In this document: positions 15,607 to 23,236 of the stretch, one piece after another
Numbering within the stretch: position 1 is the stretch's first letter
Layout: each line of letters starts with the position of its first letter
NCBI GenBank assembly: GCA_040756575.1
Contig: JBFLYP010000002.1
Span: forward strand, 1-64,000
Length of the DNA: 64,000 nt
DNA from: DTYU01 sp040756575
GTDB taxonomy: Bacteria; Bacillota; Desulfotomaculia; Desulfotomaculales; Ammonificaceae
Direction of reading: 5' to 3'
Notes under the pieces: model-generated
Told to the model about the DNA's origin: nothing
Database searches by the model: none
What the model saw: the letters and a program-made list of their open reading frames with translations, nothing else
Program-made: the position numbers and the translations under genes

Positions 15607-16737
15607 TCACCTCTTTCCGAAGTAGTCCTCGTAAATGTGTACCAATTCCTTGTCGAAAAGCGGGCGTTTGAGGTCTACCGCCGCCCTGCGGACCTCCGGG
15701 AGGAGTTCCTCGGCCTGGTGCTTCGTAAGCACGATGCCGTACTCCGCAAACTTCGCCCTGATCGCCGCCGTTCCGGAGTGCTTTCCTATTACGATCTGGC
15801 GGGTCAACCCCACCTCCTCCGGTTGGAAGGCCTCGTAAGTCTTAGGGTTCTTCAGCGCCCCGTCGGCGTGGATACCGGATTCGTGCGCAAACATGTTCGA
15901 GCCGACGATGGCCTTCCATGCAGGCAGCTCCCGGTGGGCCGCGCGGGAAACATACTCGGCGACCTCCCGGAACATCTCGGTCTTAAAGCCCAAATCCACG
16001 CCATAAATATACTTCAGCGCCATCACCACCTCTTCGAGGGCGGAATTCCCGGCCCGCTCCCCGAGACCGCAGACGGTCACGCCGATCCAGTCCGCGCCGG
16101 CCTTTACCCCTGCCAGGGCGTTGGCGGTCGCCATACCGAAGTCGTTGTGGGTATGCATTTCAACCGGAATACCTACCTTGTCAACGATCTCCTTGATCTT
16201 CTCATACGTGGTGAAAGGGTCCAGCACGCCCACGGTGTCGCAGTAGCGCAGCCTGTCTGCGCCGGCCTCTTTCGCCGCCCGCGCGAAGGCAAGCAGGAAG
16301 TCCGTTTCGCTACGCGAGGCGTCCTCGGCGTTTACGGAGATATAAACCCCGTGCTTCTTGGCGAAAGCAACCGCATCGGTCATCTTCTCCAGCACCCACT
16401 CACGCGAGGTCTGAAGCTTGTACTTAATATGGATGTCGGAGGTGGAGATGGAAATCGCCACCGCGTCCACTCCGCATGCGAGCGAGGCCTCAATATCCTT
16501 GATCACCGGCCTGTTCCAGCCCATGATGCTGGCTTTAAGCCCGGAACGGCAAATCTCCTGTATGGCTTCGGCCTCGTCGCCGCCCATTACCGGGATACCG
16601 GCTTCAATCTGGTGCACTCCCAACTCGTCTAAGAGCTTCGCGATCCGGATTTTCTCCCGGTTGGCGAAAACAACTCCCGCGGTCTGCTCGCCGTCGCGAA
16701 GCGTGGTATCGACGATCCGGATTTCTCTCCCCTTCAT
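15607..16737 (-). CDS. NifV-like homocitrate synthase family protein (possible Re-citrate synthase)
   Basis: A 376-residue DRE-TIM metallolyase with RIVDTTLRDGEQTAGVVF at residues 7-24 (catalytic Arg, metal-binding Asp), EMHTHNDFGMATANALAG with the metal-binding HTHN near 195-212, and GLGERAGNSALEEV. It condenses acetyl-CoA with a 2-oxo acid. Sequence style and length match NifV/homocitrate synthase, but in clostridia and Dehalococcoides such proteins have been shown to be Re-citrate synthases. The downstream hydro-lyase and icd genes allow either citrate to 2-oxoglutarate or homocitrate to 2-oxoadipate. It lacks the C-terminal leucine-regulatory domain of LeuA. It is the first gene of the minus-strand operon. 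Confidence 0.85.
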   Translation of the reverse strand: MKGREIRIVDTTLRDGEQTAGVVFANREKIRIAKLLDELGVHQIEAGIPVMGGDEAEAIQEICRSGLKASIMGWNRPVIKDIEASLACGVDAVAISISTSDIHIKYKLQTSREWVLEKMTDAVAFAKKHGVYISVNAEDASRSETDFLLAFARAAKEAGADRLRYCDTVGVLDPFTTYEKIKEIVDKVGIPVEMHTHNDFGMATANALAGVKAGADWIGVTVCGLGERAGNSALEEVVMALKYIYGVDLGFKTEMFREVAEYVSRAAHRELPAWKAIVGSNMFAHESGIHADGALKNPKTYEAFQPEEVGLTRQIVIGKHSGTAAIRAKFAEYGIVLTKHQAEELLPEVRRAAVDLKRPLFDKELVHIYEDYFGKR

Positions 16738-16754
16738 CTTAAAACACCCGCCAT

Positions 16755-16783
16755 TCCATAATTCTACTCTTAGAAGCTGTCAA
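16755..16783 (-). promoter_or_regulatory. Sigma-A promoter candidate of the NifV-like operon
   Basis: On minus, a perfect TTGACA (16778-16783) is 17 bases from TATGGA (16755-16760). The ATG of the synthase is only about 18 bases downstream of the -10, so the leader would be very short. Confidence 0.5.
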
Positions 16784-16843
16784 CACCTTTGGTAACAGCC
16801 GGCAAACGCTTGAACCGACCGGTCGCAGGCACATCAACCTCCG

Positions 16844-18286
16844 CTATGTTTTCATACCCTCCTTTAAAAGGCGGTTGACCAGCGCCGGGTTGGCCTTCCC
16901 CTTTGTCGCCTTCATAACCTGGCCCACCAGGAACCCGAGGGCCTTATCCTTGCCCTGCCGATAATCCGCCACCACCTTTGGATTGGCCGCAATGATCTCG
17001 TCAACAACAGCCTTCAACTCCGCCTCGTCGGTAATCTGAACCAGGCCCTGTTCCTTTACAACCAACTGCGGGTCCTTACCGGTCCGGAACATTTCTTCGA
17101 ATACCGTCTTAGCGATTTTCCCGCTGATTACCCCTTCGTCAATGAGTTTTAACAGTGCTGCCACTTGTTCCGGCTTTACGGGAGAATCCGTAATCTCCGT
17201 ATTCGTCGCGTTCAACAGCCTCGCCAGTTCCCCCATCACCCAGTTGCTGACGGTCTTCGGGTGCGGGTAAAGTCTGACGCAAGCCTCAAAGTAGTCTCCT
17301 ATTTCCCTTGTAATAGTCAGCACCGCGGCGTCGTAAGCCGGGAGCCCGTACTCGCTCATATACCGTTCGCGCCGGGCGTCAGGCAACTCCGGCAGGCCGC
17401 GCCGAATCTCCTCAACCCACTCCCTCGTGATTACCAGCGGCGGGAGGTCCGGCTCGGGGAAATACCGGTAGTCGTGCGCCTCCTCCTTGCTCCTGAGCGT
17501 CAGGGTCGCTCCGTTCCCCTCGTCCCAGGTCCGCGTCTCCTGGACGATTTCCCCGCCCTCTTCCAGGACCGCTATCTGCCGCTCGATCTCATATGCGAGT
17601 GCCCGCTGCAGCGCCCGGAAGGAGTTGACGTTCTTAATCTCGGTCTTCACCCCGAACTCCTTGCTCCCGAGGGGGCGCACGGAGACGTTGGCATCGACCC
17701 TGAGGGAGCCCTCTTCCATCTTGCAGTCCGAAATCCCGGTAAACTGAATGATGCTCCGCAGCTTTTCGGCGTAAGCCCGCGCCTCTTCCGGCGACCGCAT
17801 GTCAGGCTCCGAAACGATTTCGAGGAGCGGTACGCCGGTGCGGTTGTAATCGACCAGCGAGTAGGGAGTAGTGGTCACCGTACCCTGATGCACCAGCTTA
17901 CCGGCGTCCTCCTCCATATGTATGCGCGTGATGCCTATCCGCTTGCGGCCGTTTTCGGTATCGATCTCAAGAAACCCATGCTGCGCTAACGGGAGGTCAT
18001 ACTGGGAGATCTGGTAGTTTTTAGGGAGGTCGGGGTAGTAATAGTTTTTACGGTCGAACTTGCAGAAACGAGCGATCTCGCAGTTCAATGCCAGAGCCGC
18101 CCGTATGGCGTACTCAACCACTTTTTTATTTAAAACCGGCAAAACGCCGGGCAAACCTAAACAGACCGGGCAGATGTGGGCGTTCGGTTCACCGCCGAAA
18201 CGGGCGCTCGAAGAGCAGAATATCTTGCTCTCGGTTTTTAGCTCGGCGTGGATTTCCAGGCCGATGACGGATTCATAGTTTCCCAT
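16844..18286 (-). CDS. gatB: Asp/Glu-tRNA amidotransferase subunit B
   Basis: A 480-residue GatB. N-terminal SVIGLEIHAEL-type kinase-like domain (here YESVIGLEIHAELKTESKIF from residue 4), conserved PVCLGLPGVLPVLN near 39-52, KNYYYPDLPKNYQISQYDLP near 84-103, and a C-terminal YqeY-like tail. It binds misacylated tRNA and activates Glu/Asp for amidation, using ammonia from GatA. Its ATG overlaps the gatA stop by one base (TAATG), so translation is coupled. Presence of GatCAB implies an indirect route to Gln-tRNA and/or Asn-tRNA. Confidence 0.96.
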   Translation of the reverse strand: MGNYESVIGLEIHAELKTESKIFCSSSARFGGEPNAHICPVCLGLPGVLPVLNKKVVEYAIRAALALNCEIARFCKFDRKNYYYPDLPKNYQISQYDLPLAQHGFLEIDTENGRKRIGITRIHMEEDAGKLVHQGTVTTTPYSLVDYNRTGVPLLEIVSEPDMRSPEEARAYAEKLRSIIQFTGISDCKMEEGSLRVDANVSVRPLGSKEFGVKTEIKNVNSFRALQRALAYEIERQIAVLEEGGEIVQETRTWDEGNGATLTLRSKEEAHDYRYFPEPDLPPLVITREWVEEIRRGLPELPDARRERYMSEYGLPAYDAAVLTITREIGDYFEACVRLYPHPKTVSNWVMGELARLLNATNTEITDSPVKPEQVAALLKLIDEGVISGKIAKTVFEEMFRTGKDPQLVVKEQGLVQITDEAELKAVVDEIIAANPKVVADYRQGKDKALGFLVGQVMKATKGKANPALVNRLLKEGMKT

Positions 18287-19782
18287 TAGCCGTTTTGTCC
18301 TCCTTCAAGCGCGGGCCGCTTCGCGGCAACGCCGGCTTCCCGCTCGAAGGCGTAAGCAACCCGCAGCAGCCGGCCCTCGGTGAAAGGCGGGCCGATCAAC
18401 TGGATGCCCACCGGCAGGTTCCCGGCAAAACCGCCCGGAATGGAAAGCCCCGGCAAACCCGCTAAGTTCACCGCTAAGGTACAGATGTCGGAAAGATACA
18501 TCGCCAGCGGGTCATCGACCTTTTCGCCCATCTTAAAGGCCGGCGTGGGCGTCGTGGGCGAAAGGATGAGGTCAAACCGCTCAAAGGCGGCATCGAAGTC
18601 ACGCCGGATCAGCGTGCGCACCTTCAGCGCCTTCAGGTAATACGCGTCGTAGTAGCCGGCGGAGAGCGCGTAGGTGCCGAGCATGATGCGCCGCTTGACC
18701 TCCGGGCCGAAGCCGCGGTTGCGGGTCTTCTTATACATCGCCACTACGTCCTCCCCCTCCACCCGTAAGCCGTACCGGACCCCGTCGTAGCGCGCCAGGT
18801 TCGAGGATGCCTCCGCCGGGGCGATGAGGTAGTAAGTGGGCAGCGAATACCGTACGTGGGGCAGCGATGTCTCTTCGACCATCGCTCCCATGCTCGTCAG
18901 GAGGTGTACCGCTTCCGCCAGGACGTCCCGCACGGCCGGCGCGGTGCCCTCGGCGATGTATTCCCTCGGGATGCCGATGCGGAAACCCTTGATGTCCGGT
19001 ACTAAAAACTCCGTGTAATCCGGCACGTCCTGAGGGGCAGAGGTGGAATCCCGCGGGTCGTGACCGGCGATGGCGTTAAGCACCAGGGCGCAGTCACGGA
19101 CGTCCCTGGTGATCGGCCCGATCTGGTCGAGCGAAGAAGCGAAGGCCACGAGGCCGTACCGGGAAACCAATCCGTAAGTCGGTTTCATACCGACAACGCC
19201 GCAGAAGGCAGCAGGCTGCCGGATGGAACCGCCGGTATCGGAACCGAGGGCCGCCACCGCTTCGCCCGCAGCCACCGCCGCCGCGGAACCGCCGCTCGAA
19301 CCGCCGGGAACCCTTTCGAGATCCCAGGGGTTTGCTGTCGGGTAAAAACCGGAGTTTTCCGTGGAGGAACCCATAGCGAACTCGTCCATGTTCGTCTTGC
19401 CGGTGAAGACGACCCGCTGCTCCTTAAGCCTTTCAATAACAGTAGCGTCGTATGGCGGTATGAATCCCTTTAGGATCTTAGAAGCACAGGTTGTTTCGAC
19501 CCCGGCCATGCACAGGTTGTCCTTTACCGCCAAGGGGATTCCCGCCAGCGGGGGCAGTTCCTCCTTCGCGGCCAGAGCAGCGTCCACCGCCCGCGCCTGG
19601 CTGCGCGCTTCCTCCCGCAGCAAAAGCAGGTACGCCTTAACCTTATCTTCCACGGCGTCGATGCGGCTGAAAACCGCGTCCGTGAGTTCTATCGCCGAGA
19701 CCTTTCTTTCGCGTAAAAGCCGGCTGAGTTCATGTGCCGGCATGTAGCAGAGTTCCAAAGGATTTCCTCCTCTTGATTTCAA
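18286..19782 (-). CDS. gatA: Asp/Glu-tRNA amidotransferase subunit A
   Basis: A 498-residue amidase-signature enzyme. The catalytic Lys is in IPLAVKDNLC (around residue 90), the cis-Ser in VPGGSSGGSAAAVAAG (near 160) and the nucleophile Ser in GSDTGGSIRQPA (near 185). It hydrolyses glutamine and delivers ammonia to GatB. Slightly longer than usual (about 485) at the N-terminus; the first in-frame start at 19782 is preceded by GGAGG and an internal M at residue 13 is an alternative. It is the middle gene of gatC-gatA-gatB on minus. Confidence 0.96.
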   Translation of the reverse strand: MKSRGGNPLELCYMPAHELSRLLRERKVSAIELTDAVFSRIDAVEDKVKAYLLLLREEARSQARAVDAALAAKEELPPLAGIPLAVKDNLCMAGVETTCASKILKGFIPPYDATVIERLKEQRVVFTGKTNMDEFAMGSSTENSGFYPTANPWDLERVPGGSSGGSAAAVAAGEAVAALGSDTGGSIRQPAAFCGVVGMKPTYGLVSRYGLVAFASSLDQIGPITRDVRDCALVLNAIAGHDPRDSTSAPQDVPDYTEFLVPDIKGFRIGIPREYIAEGTAPAVRDVLAEAVHLLTSMGAMVEETSLPHVRYSLPTYYLIAPAEASSNLARYDGVRYGLRVEGEDVVAMYKKTRNRGFGPEVKRRIMLGTYALSAGYYDAYYLKALKVRTLIRRDFDAAFERFDLILSPTTPTPAFKMGEKVDDPLAMYLSDICTLAVNLAGLPGLSIPGGFAGNLPVGIQLIGPPFTEGRLLRVAYAFEREAGVAAKRPALEGGQNG

Positions 19783-19889
19783 AACGTTCGGTGTTCAAGG
19801 TTCAACGCTTAACTCGACGTTTAATGGCTGCCGGAACCCTATCGCTTATTCCGGCCTGCCATACCGGATGTCGGATGCAGCAATTCTTT

Positions 19890-20171
19890 TTACACAATGC
19901 GCGGGACGCGAAAGTACCTGTCTTCCCTGTCGGGGGCATGCGCCAGGACCGCTTCCGGGTCGAGGTGCTCCTCCGCCACGTCTTCCCGGAAAACGTTTTG
20001 CAGTGGTAAAACGTGCGCAAGCGGCGGAACTTCCTCCGTATCGAGCTCATTTAAAATCGAGGCGTACTCGAGTATCTTACCCAACTGTTTGGTGTAAACC
20101 TCTATTTCCTCTTCCGACAGTTCTAACCGTCCCAGCAGAGCGACATGTTCAACGTCTTTTCGCGTAATCAC
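19890..20171 (-). CDS. gatC: Asp/Glu-tRNA amidotransferase subunit C
   Basis: A 93-residue GatC. ITRKDVEHVALLGRLELSEE at residues 2-21 is the family signature, followed by LGKILEYASILNELDTEEVPP and a C-terminal PDREDRYFRVPRIV. It wraps around and stabilises GatA and GatB. Starts with GTG after AAGGGGG. First gene of the gatCAB operon; the 107-base gap to gatA holds GTTCAACG-type word repeats. Confidence 0.94.
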   Translation of the reverse strand: MITRKDVEHVALLGRLELSEEEIEVYTKQLGKILEYASILNELDTEEVPPLAHVLPLQNVFREDVAEEHLDPEAVLAHAPDREDRYFRVPRIV

Positions 20172-20199
20172 GACTTATCCCCCTTAAAAGCCACAGCAC

Positions 20200-20229
20200 A
20201 TTATATCAAATTTCTGGCGCTGATAACAA
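20200..20229 (-). promoter_or_regulatory. Sigma-A promoter of gatCAB
   Basis: On minus, TTGTTA (20224-20229), 18-base spacer, perfect TATAAT (20200-20205), about 29 bases before the gatC start. Confidence 0.6.
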
Positions 20230-20280
20230 TACCTTGGGACTCTGCCGGCCCGCTTGAACGAGCATTAATTTTTTCCAGCC

Positions 20281-22290
20281 TCACACCCCGGTATCTACCA
20301 GTCGCCTGAATCCCTCTTCGTCGAGTACGGTAACCCCGAGTTCTCGTGCCCTGTCGTACTTAGACCCCGGGTTTTCTCCAACAACCACGTAATCTGTCCG
20401 CCGGCTGACGCTTGAAGCCACCCGTCCCCCTAACTTCTCGATTAGGGCGGCAGCCTCGTCGCGGGTGAACTCCTTGAGCGCCCCGGTGAGTACAAAGACC
20501 TTCCCCGCTAAGAACCCGGAAGCGGCCCTCGTCTCGAGGCTTTCGGCGTTGACCCCCGCCTCCACGAGTTGCCGGACCACCGCAAGGTTCTGCGGCTCGG
20601 CGAAAAAGGTCCGGATGCTGGCCGCCATTTTAGGCCCGATCTCCGGAACGGCGGTCAGCTCTTCTGTACCGGCCCTGATCAGCCGTTCGAGCTTTTCAAA
20701 GCGTCCGGCAAGCACCTTTGCAGCACGCTCGCCTATGTGGCGGATGCCAAGCCCGAAAAGAAGCCTGCTCAAGTCCCTGTTTTTGCTCTGCTGTATCTCG
20801 CGCAGCACGTTACCCGCCGACTTCCGGCCCATCCGCTCCAATTTCACCAAATCCTCCTCCCGGAGGGAATAGATATCCGCCACGCTCTTGACCAGTCCTT
20901 TTTCTACAAGCTGGTCCACAAGCGTACGGCCCAGACCGCGGATGTCCATCGCGTTCCTGGAAGCGAAGTGCAATACGCTCTCTTTAAGACGCGCCGGGCA
21001 AGAGATGTTCGGGCAGCGCAGTGCCACCTCCCCTTCTTCCCGTACGGTTCCCGCACCGCAAACGGGGCAGCGCGCCGGCATTTTGAACTCCTTTTCCCCG
21101 CCCGTGCGCCGCTCCGGCAGTGAGCGGACCACCTCCGGTATCACGTCGCCCGCCTTGTGCACCACAATGTGGTCGCCGATCCGGATGTCCTTCTCACGGA
21201 TCAGGTCCTCGTTATGGAGCGTCGCGCGGGTCACGGTAGTCCCGGCCAGGTGCACCGGTTTAAAGACGGCGGTAGGTGTCAAAGCCCCGGTACGCCCCAC
21301 GCTGACTATTATCTCCTCAAGTTTGGTGACCGCCTCCTCCGGCGGGAACTTGTAAGCGATCGCCCAGCGCGGGCTCTTCAGCGTCGCCCCGAGCCTCTCC
21401 TGCTGGCTGAGGGAGTCGACCTTGATAACCATGCCGTCGATCGCATATGGGAGGTTGAAACGCTTCTCCTGCCAGTAAAGGCAGTAGCGGACGGCCTCTT
21501 CGAAACCGGAGAAAAGCCTGTAGTGGGGGTTCACCTTGAATCCCTGTTCCGCCAGCCACTCGAGCACCGCGTGGTGGGCAGAAAGTGCCAGCCCCTCGCT
21601 GTACCCGATACCGTAGACAAAAAGATCCAGCTTGCGGTGGGCGGTTATCTTTGGATCAAGCTGCCTGAGGCTGCCGGCCGCCGCGTTTCGCGGGTTGGCA
21701 AAGGGAGGCTCTCCCGCTTCCTCTCGCCGCTCGTTCAGCTTTACGAAGGACTCCTTTGACATATAGGCCTCTCCCCGTACCTCGACAACGGGCGGAGCGT
21801 CCTTGAGAAAACGGAGCGGCAGGCTCCGGACGGTGCGGAGGTTGGGTGTGATCTCTTCTCCCGTTTCGCCGTCTCCGCGGGTCGCTCCCTGGACAAACTC
21901 CCCGTTTCGATAAGTAAGGGAAACCGCGAGCCCGTCGATCTTGGGTTCGACCACGTAGGATACTGCCTCGCCAAGCAAAGCCGAGCGTACCCGCCGGTCA
22001 AAATCCCTGAGTTCCTCCGGACTGAAGGCGTTGGCGAGGCTGAGCAGCGGCACGATATGCCTGACCGTGGCAAAGCCCTCCCGCGGCGCGCCGCCCACCC
22101 GCTGCGTCGGCGAGTTAGGGGTAACGAGTTCCGGGTACGCCTCCTCTAAGGAACTCAACTCTGCAACCAGCCTGTCGAACTCCGCGTCGCTGATAACCGG
22201 AGCATCCAGCACGTAGTAGCGGTAGTTATGATACTCAATCTCCCGCCGGAGTTCCTCCATTCGGCGCTCCGCCTCTTCCCGTGCCAGCAT
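20281..22290 (-). CDS. ligA: NAD-dependent DNA ligase
   Basis: A 669-residue LigA. It has the NAD-binding Ia domain with HNYRYYVLDAP at residues 21-31, the adenylation KIDG motif with Lys117 (VVEPKIDGLA), OB fold, a four-cysteine zinc finger (CPVC ... CPNISCP around 410-430), tandem helix-hairpin-helix motifs, and a C-terminal BRCT domain from about residue 590. It seals nicks in replication and repair in the cytoplasm. Length is standard. It follows amj by 73 bases in a run of minus-strand genes pcrA-amj-ligA, a common arrangement in Firmicutes. Confidence 0.97.
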   Translation of the reverse strand: MLAREEAERRMEELRREIEYHNYRYYVLDAPVISDAEFDRLVAELSSLEEAYPELVTPNSPTQRVGGAPREGFATVRHIVPLLSLANAFSPEELRDFDRRVRSALLGEAVSYVVEPKIDGLAVSLTYRNGEFVQGATRGDGETGEEITPNLRTVRSLPLRFLKDAPPVVEVRGEAYMSKESFVKLNERREEAGEPPFANPRNAAAGSLRQLDPKITAHRKLDLFVYGIGYSEGLALSAHHAVLEWLAEQGFKVNPHYRLFSGFEEAVRYCLYWQEKRFNLPYAIDGMVIKVDSLSQQERLGATLKSPRWAIAYKFPPEEAVTKLEEIIVSVGRTGALTPTAVFKPVHLAGTTVTRATLHNEDLIREKDIRIGDHIVVHKAGDVIPEVVRSLPERRTGGEKEFKMPARCPVCGAGTVREEGEVALRCPNISCPARLKESVLHFASRNAMDIRGLGRTLVDQLVEKGLVKSVADIYSLREEDLVKLERMGRKSAGNVLREIQQSKNRDLSRLLFGLGIRHIGERAAKVLAGRFEKLERLIRAGTEELTAVPEIGPKMAASIRTFFAEPQNLAVVRQLVEAGVNAESLETRAASGFLAGKVFVLTGALKEFTRDEAAALIEKLGGRVASSVSRRTDYVVVGENPGSKYDRARELGVTVLDEEGFRRLVDTGV

Positions 22291-22363
22291 CTCTTACCTC
22301 CTTCCAAAATAACAACATTTCTTTCAACCCATCGCAACTTAAAGCCAAACAGAACCGCTCCCG

Positions 22364-23236
22364 CTAAACTATAAACGCCGCCACATACCTGATGAAGTGC
22401 GCCGCCGGCAGGAAAAGCGCCTGCGCTAAAAGCGTACCCGAAAAGCGCGTTACCGCTAAGTAGGCCACCATCTGCCGGATATCGCCTTCGTCCCTTTTCC
22501 CCCGGAGTGCCTGGTCGGTGAGCATTGCCGCCGTCGGGTCCACCACCGTAGCGAGGAGTACCGCCGCGATGCCGTTAACGATCGGGGAAAGGAGTGTAGC
22601 GGTCGTCCGGTAATAAGGGAAAAGCGCACCCGCGTAAAGCGCCGACAGCACCCCGGTTGTGTAAATACCGGTGATCAGGACGTTCAGCAGCAGGAACCCC
22701 TTCGGGATGCTTGACCGCTGCCGGATCGCGAGCCGCAACGCCTGCGGAGCCGCCGGCCGCATTTCTTTCAGTGCTTTGTAAAAGCGCCGCGGCGACAGCG
22801 CAAAAATAATCAGCCGCGGCACCGAGCCCACTTCCTCAAAAAGGAGGATGGTCCGGGAAAAGACCCGGACGAAGGCCGGAATCAAAAGCCCCCCGAGCGC
22901 CGTACCGAGAGTCGCCGCTAATATTACCAACCGGATGTTGTAATCAAGAAGCACAAGCTCCTGCCGGTACACCGGGGAAGTTAGCAAAACTTCCGCCGGG
23001 GCACGGGGCGGCACCGCCGCGAGCCCCCGGTTAATCGCCTGCTCCACGAGAGAAGAGAGGAGCGGTGCCTGGATGGTGTTTGCCGAACTGGCTATCAAGA
23101 ATATCAGGTTGAAAAGGGAGTAAGCTGTGGCCAGCCGCCCGGTCCGGACGCCGGAAAGGCGCACGCTGTAAATCAGGGTATGAACAAGGTGAATGAGCAC
23201 AGTAAGTGCTACGACGGCCAGAAGGTGGTTATTCAC
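22364..23236 (-). CDS. amj: Amj-type lipid II flippase
   Basis: About 290 residues, mostly hydrophobic with six or more predicted membrane helices. The N-terminus matches the Amj (YdaH, DUF2837) family: VHTLIYSVRLSGVRTGRLAT and SANTIQAPLLSSLVE. Amj is an alternate lipid II flippase in Bacillus subtilis, working with or in place of MurJ in peptidoglycan synthesis. The long in-frame extension to 23365 runs inside pcrA; GTG at 23236 is chosen because it overlaps the pcrA TGA in a GTGA junction and gives the family's normal N-terminus and length. Its coupling to pcrA suggests cotranscription. Confidence 0.85.
   Translation of the reverse strand: MNNHLLAVVALTVLIHLVHTLIYSVRLSGVRTGRLATAYSLFNLIFLIASSANTIQAPLLSSLVEQAINRGLAAVPPRAPAEVLLTSPVYRQELVLLDYNIRLVILAATLGTALGGLLIPAFVRVFSRTILLFEEVGSVPRLIIFALSPRRFYKALKEMRPAAPQALRLAIRQRSSIPKGFLLLNVLITGIYTTGVLSALYAGALFPYYRTTATLLSPIVNGIAAVLLATVVDPTAAMLTDQALRGKRDEGDIRQMVAYLAVTRFSGTLLAQALFLPAAHFIRYVAAFIV

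Noticed and set aside
15583..16632. 349-residue open frame on plus
   Set aside because: Shadow of the NifV-like gene on minus, whose catalytic motifs are intact.
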